Origin: Azolla pinnata
Lineage: Eukaryota; Streptophyta; Polypodiopsida; Salviniales; Salviniaceae
Length of the DNA: 64,000 nt
Direction: 5' to 3'
NCBI GenBank assembly: GCA_037176905.1
Contig: JBBBWG010011224.1
Location: forward strand, 24,441 to 88,440
In this document: piece by piece, positions 37,900 through 50,593 of the stretch
Layout of the letters: the number at the start of each line of letters is the position of its first letter
Position numbering within the stretch: position 1 is the stretch's first letter
Program-made: the position numbers and the translations under genes
The notes under the pieces: generated by a model
Told to the model about the DNA's origin: nothing
Seen by the model: the letters and a program-made list of their open reading frames with translations, nothing else
Databases searched by the model: none

Positions 37900-40254
37900 A
37901 TGGCCTCCAAGCTTGTTGGGCGGTTCGCTGCTCGCAGAATCGGCGCTCAACTGACCTCCTTCTGGAATCCCATGCACTCTCAGAACCCTGGCATGCGAAT
38001 CGGGTCCGAACCACCACGCCCCAGATTCAACTTCCATAGCTATTTGCTGGAAGAGAAGAGACGAGAGGCCCTCCCCTTGCTGCCTTTGTCCCCGTCTTCT
38101 TTCCGTGGCTACCGGACGATGCCAGAAGCTGAGGCTGCCGCAGCAGAGAAGACTCTGCAGAAGAAAGCCCAAGCGACGCTCATGTATCTCATTGCCTTAG
38201 TCTTTGCCATGGTCGGATGCTCTTATGCAGCTGTTCCTTTGTACAGGAAGTTTTGTCAGGCCACTGGCTATGGAGGAACCGTGCGAAGGATCGAGGTTGG
38301 GATTCTTGTTCTTTTATGCATGTGCATGTAGAGGTGGGTGATAGGTGTGTATGTGGCGATTGGTATATATGAATGGGGAGATTGGTATATGTGGGTGGGG
38401 AGATTGGTATGTGTATATGTGGAGGTGGGGTGTGTGTATGTGGGGTATGTGTAGCTGGAGATAGAGTATATGCATTGTGGAGANNNNNNNNNNNNNNNNN
38501 NNNNNNNNNNNNNNNNNNNNNNNNNNNNNNNNNNNNNNNNNNNNNNNNNNNNNNNNNNNNNNNNNNNNNNNNNNNNNNNNNNNAGATTGGTGTGTGTATG
38601 TGAATATGGAGATGGATATTTACAATGTATAGGTGTTTTGTCAGCTGGATGGTATCTTTTATGCTTTTTACCTATGGTATGAATGTTTCTGGCTTGGCAT
38701 ATATTTTGCCTAATTCTTTTTCTTGGCAGACTGTAGAGGAGAAGATTGCTCGACATTCGGATACTGCTGATGCCATGGCGCCAAGGTCGAAAATTTTTAA
38801 GCAAAAAACACAATTGAGGACAAGAGATGCAACATTTTGTGAACATTTCAGTCCATAGCAATGAACTATGGCACTGCATGTTGCAAGAATTATTGTGATA
38901 TAGAAGTAGCTTCATGTATTTTCTCACAATTTCGTTACTTTTATGAGCTACTGTGAGGTCCTTATTTCTTTATCTTGTGTAAATTAGGCAATTGGTTGTG
39001 CAATTCAATGCTGATATCGCAGATGGATTGCCATGGAAATTTACACCAACACAGAGAGCGGTAAGTAAACTGCGATAGCTTTTACTGTCATTGACATGGG
39101 ATCATTTTTTGCCTTTACACCCATTATGTTAATACTTCTGATATATCATGTTTTGTAGGTTAAGGTAAAGCCAGGGCAAAGCACATTGGCATTTTTCACA
39201 GCTGAGAACTTGAGCTCGAAGCCAATTACAGGTGTTTCGACATACAATGTAACGCCTATGAAGGTAAAACATTTCTCAAAAGGCTACTAAATGAATCTAC
39301 CGAATTCAAAACTAATATGAAGAGATTCAAGCTCCAGGTGTATTTTCCTCTGCAGTTCTCAACTTTCTCTTTGTTTTTCCTCTTGCCCTAACAAACCAGA
39401 AATTAATCATCGTTCACAATGTTGATTGTATGCTTCATGTCACTGAAGATAGCTTTCCTAGGCAAGTTAATAGAGAGTTCCATTGATCCCTCTGAATATT
39501 CCTTGTAACCTGCCTTTACTTTGCATATCGATTTGGAATTCACGGCTTTACACACACTGTGTCTACCTGATTTTGTAACTTTCTTCCTGGATCTATGCTA
39601 AGCGAGTGCATACAACATAATAAAACCCATTAAATAGGACTCAACCAACTACCTTTAAGATTCCAAAGCACAGGCTTTGATTGTTAGGATAACAGTGAAC
39701 CTGTATCACATGAGGCTTGAATCCCCTACCTTAAAGATTCTGAAGACAAAAATGATGGCATAGTGGATAACAGATTCTTGCAAATGCATGTGCATGGGCG
39801 TTCAAATTGTGCTCTATATTTAAAATGCTACACACATATGCTATGGTTTTTGTCATAAATAAAAAGATGCAATGTTATTGTTCCGTTATTGTTCTAACTG
39901 CTCTCATTTCCTATTAGGCGGGTGCATACTTTAACAAGATCCAATGCTTTTGTTTCGAAGAGCAACGGCTCCTGCCTGGAGAGAAGATTGATATGCCTGT
40001 ATGCGGTAAAAATCCGACAAATCGTCGGTTGGTTCATTTTATGTGAAAAGGTTTTCATGGCGTTTCATTCAAGAGGGTTTTATGTGAATTATGACAATGA
40101 AATGCATGTGCATATGCAGGTCTTTTTCTACATCGACCCAGAGTTTGCAACTGATCCGAAGATGAACGATGTAAATAACTTAATTCTGTCATACACATTT
40201 TTCAAAGTGGAAGAAGACAACAAAGAAGAGGTTGTCTCTCAAGACAGGGGTTGA
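37900..40254 (+). CDS. COX11: Cytochrome c oxidase assembly protein COX11
   Basis: Inner mitochondrial membrane copper chaperone that delivers copper to the CuB site of Cox1. Six exons, 37900-38295, 38730-38785, 38988-39060, 39159-39263, 39918-39998 and 40120-40254, total 846 nt, giving 281 residues. Residues 1 to about 75 are a basic Ser/Arg-rich presequence; one membrane helix lies at about 93-115 ([22 protein letters not shown]); Cys119 follows in [10 protein letters not shown]. The intermembrane-space domain has PWKFTPTQR, 'GVSTYNVTP' and the copper-binding CFC at C220/C222 ([15 protein letters not shown]), then 'FFYIDPEF' and 'LSYTFFKV'. All catalytically important cysteines are present. 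Intron 1 includes an AGATTGGTATGTG-type minisatellite and a 100-N gap (38484-38583). Confidence 0.97.
38340..38640. repeat. GAGATTGGTATGTG-type minisatellite with assembly gap
   Basis: Variants of 'ggggagattggtatatgtg' recur on both sides of the 100-N gap at 38484-38583, so the gap is very likely unresolved tandem repeat of unknown true length. It lies in COX11 intron 1. Confidence 0.85.
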
Positions 40255-43200
40255 TGTTGGAAAGAATTCTGTTCTAGAATTCCATTATTGATTCCTGTCT
40301 CTTTTAAGTTATTGAAAGAAGAGATGGAGGCTCAAAACTGCCCATCCCACATGCCATTGTTAATATAAATTAATGTGCCATCAACCTTGATAGGAAATGC
40401 AATAAGCCTTTTCACCCTGTTGATGTATCATAGTACACATGTATCAGTTTGGAATTGAGAGCTTCATAAAACTCCTAACATTTTTCCAAGGCATGAGATC
40501 GTTATCCTTGAAGCAGTGCCTGAGATACATTGGAATTGCGTTATGAAAGGAAGATGCTAGAATGTTGAAATTCTTGTAGTCCAAGTAAGATGTTTGTTAC
40601 CTTGGATTGTTGAGAAAACTAAACATGACAATGGATTGTGGGCCAATCGTTGCTGTCAATTTTGTGAAATCATGCTATGTTAATTAATATTATTCTCTTG
40701 TTGATGTGCATTTGTTGCTATGATTCTTGGATAAAACTTGTCAATCGCTATGGTTTTTAGATTGGCACATGCGAGTTTACCATGATGCAATACTTTATCT
40801 TGAAGTGAGGAATCCTGGGTTCAAATCGCTCGATCTAATTCTGCCCGAAGTTTTGATGTTCTGTTGGTTGTATGTACTATAAACTACACCGAATTGAATT
40901 TAGATGATGAATAGCTTAGGTTTATCAGTCAATTAGCTTCTAGTCACACACAACAATATTGTTGGGCTTTTCACCTAACCTCGATTCTTTCTTTAACAGC
41001 AAGGATATATTTGATGTGGGCCCTCCAAAGGAGAAATTTATCTAGTTGAATTTCTTGATGAGGAAGCACCTTGGGAAGCTAAGAAAGTGTGTAATTTAGG
41101 GTACATAGAGAAAGTGTTAATGGTAGCCTGTAGGTAGACGAGCGGATTTTATGATCATTATGATCATGAAGGTCACAATGATAGGGGAGCGGATTTTATC
41201 GAGGACTTCGGTTTTCATTGGAAAGGCATACTTATTTCTTGAATGGGACTTGCATCCTAGAATATGACTAGAATTATTCGATTCTGCGGCTATGAATTCT
41301 CCACTTGTTTTCGATGATGATCGATGTGGTAGCTACTAATGGCTGGTGGATTCGATGATGCTGATGGGTTTGACAGGTTTGTTGCAAGCACCATTTCCAG
41401 CTTGGGCCATCATCAAATGTTGTGTAACAATATCTGACTTCATGTGTTTTGATGTTCCAAGTTTTGATGTGTAGCTCTGGAGCAGAGAAATCAATTTGAG
41501 AGCAAGAAGAGCTATTTTGCATCTCTATAAAGATGGTTTTTTCTTTCTTTTAATCCTGAACTTGCTTAGATGTAGATCATTCAGCTTCGAGCATCTCTGC
41601 CGGCAACACGATCTTGTGCTGGTCTTACGCTCGATATCCATTCATCCTTTTTGGCGGATGATGTACACATGAGGTATCTGTCTTTCAATTTTCCTTTTTC
41701 TGCATAAAACCCTAATTCCTGTTCATTTTTGGGCTTAGGGCTGCAGGATACATCTCCAAAATATCTTGGAAACGATGTGCATGTGAGTTGTGTACCTGAT
41801 CTTTTTCTTAACTTAATAGTTGCTCGCAGGGTTTATGTTTTGCATTTCTGGGGCAGATATATCTCTATCGCTTGGGAAAACATTATTGCTGTCTGAAGCC
41901 CTGTGTGTTGTCCATTTAGGGTTAAGGTCGTCTGCATGATTTGTGCGCACCCTCTTGACAACAACTTTGCATGCATGTAAGATATGGGTTTCTCTTCCAG
42001 AAACACCAAATTTTGTTCATTTTAGGGTTACGGTTCTATGGTGCATCTCTATCCTCAAACAATTGGACGTGTATGGATAATAGTATCGCCTTTGAACGTA
42101 AAATATCATTCATGATATACCAATAAACATTTTCATGTGCTACATGTGCAACAAAGTAGCAACTCTCAATGTTCAAGAAGTTTATGAATGAAGGCGGCAA
42201 TTGACGGTGCATGGTTTGGTTCTGAGAGGAATCGGTGGTTGGATAAAAGATAATCATTGTCGAATGTAATAACAGGTATCAAAATGTAATACTTCGATTC
42301 TTGGGCTTGATTAGAGGAGATCATGCTTCATTGTCTAGTCTTATAACCAGTGCTTGAATGCCTTGGCTCACATCTTAGTGAATAATGTGCATTTAATTTG
42401 GATAGGCTCTTGCGTGTACCGGTTTCCCTGATTGCAAAAAAATATAGTTTTGTTGTTAATTGCTGCATAGATAGTATAACAATGTAAAGCATGACCCCCT
42501 ACATGGAGGATCAAGGGCAGTAAGAGTTGATCAACGTTTTAAATCAAGGTCTAGTGAAAAAATCACCCACATTTTTTGTTATATTTGACATTGGGGCCGG
42601 GAAAAGGTCAAGAACTAACTTTCCATGTATAATTGAACCTAATCAAATGAATTTCCACTGTGATTACTCAGGAAGACTAAGAGTTGATGAATGGTTTTGA
42701 TATATAGTGATTTTATGAACAAATCACCCACAATCACCCAATCAAATTACCACTTTGATTGCTGCTTTGCACACATGAAGATCAAAAGTTTCTTTTTTGA
42801 GGCGGGTTCTTGTGATTGTGTACAATTCACAGCAAACCAAAATCGGCTCCACATTTTTAAATAAGAACTAGCAGGAGACTTATGCAGGTAGAGGTTGGAG
42901 TCAAAGGAGAGAATGAAAGAGTTGAATTCAGAGCAATTATAGGAGTAGAAGATTAGGTTCTGGAAGGCGAGATACCTTGACTTGTGATTGACTTCTTGTA
43001 GTTCCTGCAGCCTCTGTTGTGAATTGAGGTACTATCCTGAGCGTTCAGATTGCATTCTGAATTCCATAAGCTGTTAGCTCTAGACTTTTTGATATGCTCA
43101 CATTTTGTACCCATTAGTCTTTTGATGCTGTGTGTGAGTCGATTGTTCAGACTGATGGAAAGATGGCATTGTAAACTTTTTATTTTGTCTATGTTTTGAC

Positions 43201-43396
43201 ATCAGTGGTGGCATTTAAAGCACATTCATGTAAAGAATGGAGAAATGGACTCGAAGGGACAGGAGCCACTGTCGTTCCTGTTGTAATTTATATGTTCATT
43301 ACATGGTAAGATACCCTGTTTCCTTAATGATGCCATCAAATGATTAGATATTGCCCATTTTTATATAGTGCTTACTTGAATAAGAATGCTGGCTAA
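40255..43396. other. Intergenic region between COX11 and the receptor kinase
   Basis: No gene supported. It contains loosely repeated 'gttcatttt(t)ggg...tagggtt' blocks (about 41720-42040) and a diverged duplication with 'taagagttgat.aa...atcacccac' (42520-42572 and 42678-42732). A short tRNA-B-box-like 'GGTTCAAATCG' at about 40822 is too weak to call. Confidence 0.55.
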
Positions 43397-46060
43397 CTAC
43401 CTTGCAGACAAAGCTGTTACAGACCCTGAGAGGTAGGAGTGTAAATTTGAGGAGGTGCTAGAGCTTTTCTCACCAGCCGAAGGATCTCGCAGGTGGGCAG
43501 GGTAAGGAGGGATCGTGGTTTCTTCACCATTTCCTTCGATGAGCTGAACAATCTGCAGCATCGAGGGTCTTAAATGAGGCTGCTGTTGGATGCACCGGAG
43601 CCCAATTTTGAGGAGTCTGATTCTCTCACGGTCCTCCTCAAGCTGAAGCTCATTGGATTCCAAAACATTTTCTCCTGGTAAGTCCTCTTCTTTCCGAAAG
43701 TCGACATTCCCAGGATCTTGATTGTGGCTATGCAAATGTCGATGCTCTTCCTCATCGAGAGCGTCGTCCTCTCGATTTGGAATGTGTGGTCCTCTGTGTT
43801 TGACGCTTCCTTCGATCGATGAGATGAACTGGTATGCCCAATTTACAAGGGAGTCATCATCACTCCCTCTCTCATGAAATCCTCTCACAAGCTCAAGCAG
43901 CACCATGCCATAACTGTACACATCTGCCTTTGGTGTAATCTGTTTGGTCTTCAACCATTCGGGGGCCATGTAGCCCCTTGTTCCTCGTATTGCTGACATG
44001 GTTAGATGGGTCTCCATCTCCTCTAACCGCCTCGCCAATCCGAAATCTGCAACTTTCACTGTAAAATCATGGTGTAGAAGCAGATTGTGTGGCTTTATAT
44101 CCGAGTGCAATATGGGGGGATAGCAATCATGGTGAAGGTAGGCGATGCCTCGAGCAGCCCCGAGAGCTATGGAGTATCGAGCTCGCCAGGATAGTCGTGG
44201 GTTTTCAGTGTCAGAGAGGAACTCGGCCAGCGATCCATTCTCCATGTAATCATATACCAAGATCTTCTTCTTTGAAGCAGCTCCCTCTCCAATGTAGTAG
44301 CCTAACAAGTTGACCAAATTGACGTGATGAATCTTGCCTAGAGTGCTCACTTCTGCCCTGAATTGCTTCTCAGCCTCTTCTTCATGCCTTGAATGTGCTG
44401 TGATTTTCAGCACCTTCACAGCAACAGGGAGGTGTTTCTTTTCGCCTGCTTTCCTTCCTTTCTCTGCTGCTACTTCTATTCTCCCTTTGTATACATTACC
44501 GAAACTCCCTTCACCGAGCAAGTCACTGAAATTATGAGTTGCCACTACCAGATTCTGGTATGTAAACCTGATCGGTCCACTACCATCACCCATCATCTTT
44601 GCATAGCTGTTCTGGCCTGTGAATATGAGCCTGCATCCAGTGCCTCGTGTTTTCACCCACCCGACTATGATCGCACCCAAGATAACAACGCTAGCAACTG
44701 CCATAACCGCCCTGATAACCACTCCTTTCTCTACGCCTCCATTACTCCTTAAGCTGTTTCCTGGAGTACTAGAGGCTGACATGAGCTTCATCAACAGAGT
44801 GTTTCCACTCGTGGCATAGCCATTCATGAGAAGCCATGTGCTTGTATTGCTCATAAGATTGCAAGTGTTATCACTCGACCTATATGCTGCAGCAATACAA
44901 TCACAGTCTTTCAAGCATAGCTGCTTGCATGCTTCTAGATCACTGGCTGTGTATGAGGAGATGTCATTGTAAAAGTAACTACTTTCCGGGTTTGCAGCCA
45001 TGTAGAAGGAGCCATCACTAGTGTTACCAGCAGATCCATCACATATACTGCTCAAGTTCAGGTTATTGTAACACCCGAGAGAGGCAGTTTGAGTATCGAT
45101 GGCTTGATAACCAGATGGGCAGGTGCAGTTAAGAGACCCTTCCGTGTATGCCTTGCATATGCTATACGGTCCACATGGGCTTCCCAACATGCATGGATCT
45201 TCGGTAAATTGCCATATCCTGTCCCATGTGGAGCTGTAAGCATTCCAAGCATAGATCCTTAGATTTCCATCGGGATCTAGCCGAAGCATACTCATTGGCA
45301 TGGAAGAATTGTCTTGATATGTTGTTCCGTATGGTCGGCTAAGCTCGAAGAAATCTTGGGTCACTTTGATGTGTGCATGTAAATAGATAAAATCGACGTC
45401 ATAGGCTTGATCCAGTGCGTGGAGATAAATATCATAGTCTTGGTTGGTTGCAGCATGGAACCTCCCGGAAGTGTATGTGTCATCATTTCGACGAGATTGT
45501 AGCAGATAAGGGTTATTTGCAATTATCGAAGACAAAGAATTAGTAGAATTGTTGTCTCTTGGCCTCACTATGAGAGTGTCTCTGAGGTCTGAGAAGCTCT
45601 GCCACAGTATGTTCTCCATGGTATGATCGAGAAGCTGAAGATTTCCCGTGTTTTGAAGCTTTGCCAAGGAAGCATTGGAGGAGGTAGGGGCACTCCAAAC
45701 TATTGATTGGTTTGCGTCGAAAATATCGAGGCTTCCATGGCTTGTGAAGGTGAGGGTGGATCCTTGTGTGAGGAAAGAGTTGTTGATGTTAGGCCACCAT
45801 ATGGGTGTTTTGTTAGTGTCCGCAGTCATCCAAATGCTGAGAAGGTATTGGTTGAGGCCTAGGGTTTTGAAGCCAAATGTGAGGTTTCCATCTTCAGAGA
45901 GCCAGAAGCTGGCGGAAGAAGAATTAGAAGTATTGCTCTGAGTTGAGAAATTAGCATTTCCAGCCTCATACCATTGTAGTGAAAGGACCCCATGAAAGCT
46001 AGAAAACAGAAGGAGAAGTAATAGAAACAGGGGAGCCATTACAACAAAGAAACAAGACAT
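43397..46060 (-). CDS. S-domain (G-type lectin) receptor-like Ser/Thr kinase, intronless
   Basis: 887 residues in one exon, a plasma-membrane receptor kinase. A signal peptide (about 1-28) precedes a bulb-type lectin domain (about 30-165), an EGF-like region with 'CGPYSICKA' and 'CTCPSGYQ' (about 290-335), a PAN/apple-like domain (about 340-430), a membrane helix (about 446-468) and a kinase domain (about 505-845). Gly-loop GEGSFG 516-521, Lys549 in VAVK, DFG 672-674 and APEW at 699-702 are intact. The catalytic loop reads HSD (652-654), not HRD, so this is a non-RD kinase, as is common in SD2-type receptors. A roughly 60-residue acidic insert (about 750-810) sits late in the C-lobe. The ectodomain is heavily N-glycosylation-prone (many N-x-S/T). 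The ligand cannot be inferred. A second Met at residue 8 is an alternative start. Confidence 0.94.
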   Translation of the reverse strand: MSCFFVVMAPLFLLLLLLFSSFHGVLSLQWYEAGNANFSTQSNTSNSSSASFWLSEDGNLTFGFKTLGLNQYLLSIWMTADTNKTPIWWPNINNSFLTQGSTLTFTSHGSLDIFDANQSIVWSAPTSSNASLAKLQNTGNLQLLDHTMENILWQSFSDLRDTLIVRPRDNNSTNSLSSIIANNPYLLQSRRNDDTYTSGRFHAATNQDYDIYLHALDQAYDVDFIYLHAHIKVTQDFFELSRPYGTTYQDNSSMPMSMLRLDPDGNLRIYAWNAYSSTWDRIWQFTEDPCMLGSPCGPYSICKAYTEGSLNCTCPSGYQAIDTQTASLGCYNNLNLSSICDGSAGNTSDGSFYMAANPESSYFYNDISSYTASDLEACKQLCLKDCDCIAAAYRSSDNTCNLMSNTSTWLLMNGYATSGNTLLMKLMSASSTPGNSLRSNGGVEKGVVIRAVMAVASVVILGAIIVGWVKTRGTGCRLIFTGQNSYAKMMGDGSGPIRFTYQNLVVATHNFSDLLGEGSFGNVYKGRIEVAAEKGRKAGEKKHLPVAVKVLKITAHSRHEEEAEKQFRAEVSTLGKIHHVNLVNLLGYYIGEGAASKKKILVYDYMENGSLAEFLSDTENPRLSWRARYSIALGAARGIAYLHHDCYPPILHSDIKPHNLLLHHDFTVKVADFGLARRLEEMETHLTMSAIRGTRGYMAPEWLKTKQITPKADVYSYGMVLLELVRGFHERGSDDDSLVNWAYQFISSIEGSVKHRGPHIPNREDDALDEEEHRHLHSHNQDPGNVDFRKEEDLPGENVLESNELQLEEDRERIRLLKIGLRCIQQQPHLRPSMLQIVQLIEGNGEETTIPPYPAHLRDPSAGEKSSSTSSNLHSYLSGSVTALSAR

Positions 46061-48790
46061 ATGCTGTGTCTGCTTGTGGTCTCTTGTAATGCTTTCTAAG
46101 CACTTTTTTCTATTCCTCTCTGAAAAGCATGTAACAATATTGCATGGAAAGCATGGGAAGGTGCTTCTCCACCTTCTGTTTAATCACTCTGTCAAATGCT
46201 TTGACTTCAACAATAGAGTGTTTGTCTCACATACAGCAAAGCAAATGTTTCTTCCCCTATTAGTTTGAGACATTAGTTCATTGTGAGATTCATTTTGTTG
46301 TTGATGAAAAAGCCAAGGAAATGTGGTAAGAGTGCTTTTAAATGATTGTTCGTCGCTAGTGAAAGCATACACTCACAGAAATTCTAAGACTCTTTTTCTC
46401 TTGAGGAAGTTTGGAACTGCCGTATACATCTGTTGTTTGCTATAGCGTTTATGATGTTGAACAACTTATGACAAGCTTTTATATAAACTACAGGTAGTAG
46501 CAATCGGCAATGGTTTTGGCTAACTGAACCAGAAACATGGTTTTGCAGTTGGCTAGCTCAGCTCAGTTTAGTCCGGTTTCAGGTTTCAGGCTTGGTGTAA
46601 TGGTTGAGTTTAAATGGGTTAAAGAAGGGTTGAAGTTCCTAAAACATCAAGTTGAAGCCAAATCAAATACAACTATTGTATAGATTCCTAACATGAAAGG
46701 CATGGAGAGATAATAACAGTGAATGCCACAAATATACTGCGCCTACGTATATACAATGCATATATTTGGCTTTTCATAATGGGAAAAAAAGGCTGATTGT
46801 TGACTAGGCAAAATTCCTATAGATATTCATTTTTATGCTTGAAGCTCTAGGTCACATTCTTGACCACATCCTTGTAGACATTTCTCCAATGATAACGACT
46901 TTGTAGAATTTTCTCTATAAATATGTCAGTCTCCGCCACTCCTCATTGGAAACTTCTTTGACTTTTTCGCATTTTCTGGTTTCCATTATTATTTTTTACT
47001 TTGGAAGGATAATGTCCTCATGGTGTGGAGATAAGCTTAAGACAATGTCATGAAGCTTTGCCCCGTCCTTTGGACTACTTTCGTGGCCATCTCAAATACA
47101 TAGATTCACAAAAGTTTTTGGTGGGATGTTTAATTTCGTAGGTATGTAGAGAATATTTGAGGATTCCTTTGAGGAAAAAGTCTTTGCAAAAACACTCTTT
47201 TATGCTAAGAATAGCGTGATTTCAGCATATTTATATGGAAGAAGAACATCCATCTTACTGTATCCTAATCCAATTTACTTTTTTGTTTGTGTAGGATGAG
47301 GGGTTGTAACAAGAGGTTCTTTGACAAGGAATAATCGATCCCTCGAACTCTCACTTTCCAGGCGCATCCTAAATGGTGAGCCATACCTTTCTTCAACCAG
47401 TAAGTTTATATAATCTACTGCATTGCATTGCACAAAAAAAGGGGGTCGGAGCATATGACCAGGTTAGTGGACCCACAATCTTACCGATTTGTTTCCATTG
47501 TCCATGCAGTGAATCAAGGAGCTCATCTGTATACATAGAAAGGTTTATCGAATCCAATCGATTCAGGCAAAATTCTGCATGATATATTTCTGGCTTACCT
47601 CAGTGAGGTAATTATTCACAGATTGATGGATCGCGTCACTCTCTTTTTGCTTTCCCTCTATGTTTGATTACTGTGGACTTCTTGTGTTGTTCTTTTTAAA
47701 AAAAGCATAAACCCGAATATGATGAAAGCATAAACCAAAAAACACCTTAACTGAAACATACTCGCAAAACAATTTTGGAGGTAGAAATTTAGATACAAAG
47801 AATTTACAACAACTTTAGGTGACTTATATTTGTTTGATAGGAGCGCGACCGAATTTTTTAAAATTTTGTTGAATGATATATTTTACAGATAGTAGTTAAG
47901 ATTCAAACATATGATTTTCAAATTATTAATCTATAAATTATAAATATTGATTATTAGTGCGTTGCCCTTCACTTACTTGACTTGATCTAATGGCTTATTT
48001 AGGAAACAAACATATGATTAATCACAATAGATGGAGATGCATTGCACATTTAAAATGTAATCTAACTTGTTATGTTTGAGCGTTCGTTCGCAGTCTCCTT
48101 GAGATTCTCCTATCGAAAACTTCTTGGATATTTATATTCTGGAAGTTTTTGAAATACATTTAGTACTTCACTTAAAAAATGAAACAATATAAATAGTTGT
48201 AACATCTCTTGTTACTTCAAATGTCAATCACTAACTCATCAATCCAGTTCCTCCTCACCTATTTATATATATTTTAATCTCAATCTCCATTTCAATTCAT
48301 AGTTTCTCTTGTAATCAATGTTCCTCAGCCTGGCGTTATTATGTACAATCATCCCGTATTATGGTCCTCTATACAAATCTTCGAGTCCCTTAGGCAATGC
48401 CTAATAATGTAGAAATGTTGTGGGTAGATCATCAAAAGAATTATCCATTCTACACGCCAGAAAATAACCCATGTTAAATATTGATACTGGCACCATAATC
48501 TACAGATATTACATATAAGAAAATCTATAACAGTGATTAAATCAATGATGTAACAGTGAAAGCCTAAACCAGATAAAGGAGTGAATATCCAAATGAGTTT
48601 AATGCCTTCAGATGAAAATTTTGAATGTTTATAGGAACACAAACAAGCAAATTGAGAAGCAATTGCATTAACCCCCATCTAAATGCAAATACAATAAGCC
48701 AAATGTTAAAAGTGCAATTACAAATAGCACAAATCACATTAGTCCCACAATCTCAAAATTAATGGAAGAAGGGGAAATGCATGCTATTGG

Positions 48791-48793
<3 letters not shown>
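46061..48793. other. Receptor kinase promoter and AT-rich spacer
   Basis: No coding sequence supported; several short open frames without domains. Confidence 0.5.
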
Positions 48794-48826
<33 letters not shown>

Positions 48827-48926
48827 NNNNNNNNNNNNNNNNNNNNNNNNNNNNNNNNNNNNNNNNNNNNNNNNNNNNNNNNNNNNNNNNNNNNNNNNNN
48901 NNNNNNNNNNNNNNNNNNNNNNNNNN
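48794..48926. repeat. (GT)n microsatellite running into an assembly gap
   Basis: A perfect GT run (about 48794-48826) is followed directly by 100 N (48827-48926). The gap is probably an unresolved extension of the dinucleotide repeat. Confidence 0.9.
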
Positions 48927-50593
48927 AACGAAATAGTATCGAACCTCGATATACTTTGAAACATTGTAGTATATCGGATTCTTTACTAAAGTAACAACTC
49001 CTTTACTATCGTTGATTACAACTAGAGTTCATTTCGGATCAATTTGTTAAAATGTACAAGTCAGTCATCTGAGTTAAAGCATTTCCTTGGGACGAAACAT
49101 TATTTTCATGATTGATTCAATTTTTGAACCCCACCAATATTTGTTACTTAAATCTTATCACAGTGATAATGGCCTAAATCTATCGCCAATAATGGCGTAA
49201 AGCTATTATGCCAATAATGACCAAAGTCTAGCACACACCCCCATTGTCCGATGAAGAGGAAGCCATGTTTGGCAGCTTCATCGTTAACTTACTATTTAGG
49301 CATTGCCGATGCCGAAGTTTCTCCCTAAACTCACCTCTTAATCGCCCTGAGATTATAAACGTATACGCAGGTAATGCAAGTTTCGCTCATTCAACATGGT
49401 AATCAATGCAAAATCCGATCAACCAAACATTGAAGGATGCATCATATACACCAATAATCTCAATCATAATAATAACCGACCACAATCAGAGCACACGTTA
49501 GCCATCAACTGAAGAAAGATCAAATAATGAAGGCCAAATCGACGAACTCCTAAGGATTCCGAAGACTGATTTTTCCATGGTTATAGAAGACTGCAGTGGC
49601 ATAATCAACCAGGAAATGTAGCAGATCGTCCTTCCATATGGGTGTGGTTTGATCCAGAGGGCAAGAGAAGCCCAGAATCAGATCAAAACTGTCTGAGATT
49701 CACTTCACCAACTTCATCACAAATGGACACAAAAGCTCTCATAACCACCTTCATCACAAATGAACACAAGCTTTCATAACCACCTTGATGTACATCAGGA
49801 CCCTGTTTGTTAATATGGATCCTGTCCCCATGTCATGCATGGTTTTTCTTACATGAATAAATCCAGGTATAACCCTGTTGTGATGGAATCAATCCATTTG
49901 CTTACCAGAGATTTCGAAAAAACAGACTCCCAATTTATAGAATCGAATCGATCTGTCCAAAGATACGACGTGATGCCAAATTGTCGGCATTTCTCCGAAC
50001 CAGGGGCAAAACCTGTGCAGGATTCACATGAAAAGTTTCTGAAAGCATGGCAATGTAGTTACAAAAACATCTGAAACAAAAAATCACAAGCCATACATAG
50101 CCTGTGTCATAACCTGATCACCGTGGAAGAGGACAAAGCTATAGATAGAGCAAGAATAGATTGCCATTTTCAACCGACTTGTAGTTAGAAAAACAATCCC
50201 TCCCCATGTAGGGAAAAAAAAAAGAGGAGACAAAAGAGCTAAGAGCATCATCCGCAGTGTTTTTTATATCTGCATCGGAGGAAAAATGTAGAAAAAGAAA
50301 AACAGATGAGAAGTCAATTAGTGGGGATGCATGTACAAAGCCAAATCCATAAATCCGAATCAGGTTCCTTTCGGAAGCTCGAAGAGGTTTCTTCGCACGA
50401 AATGAATCATGGGAGTCGAAAAATGAAAGCCACAATTCGCAAGGTAACCATCATCATCACGAGCAGCCGAGTTGCACCTACTACAGTTACCCAGCAACGA
50501 TCAATTAGGCCAAAATCAAAGTCCCGATCGCGGACCAGATCAATGAATCGATCAAAAGCATCTCTCGACGATACGATTTCGTCGAAAAGAGAA
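48927..50593. other. Spacer downstream of the IRKI-like gene
   Basis: No convincing gene. A small tandem duplication ('cttcatcacaaatg.acacaa.agct.tcataaccacc') occurs at about 49715-49785. The right end is the probable 3' UTR of the IRKI-like gene. Confidence 0.5.

Noticed and set aside
40745-40850. tRNA gene or SINE head
   Set aside because: A B-box-like GGTTCAAATCG is present, but there is no cloverleaf, the A-box is poor and the final CC of the B-box is lacking.
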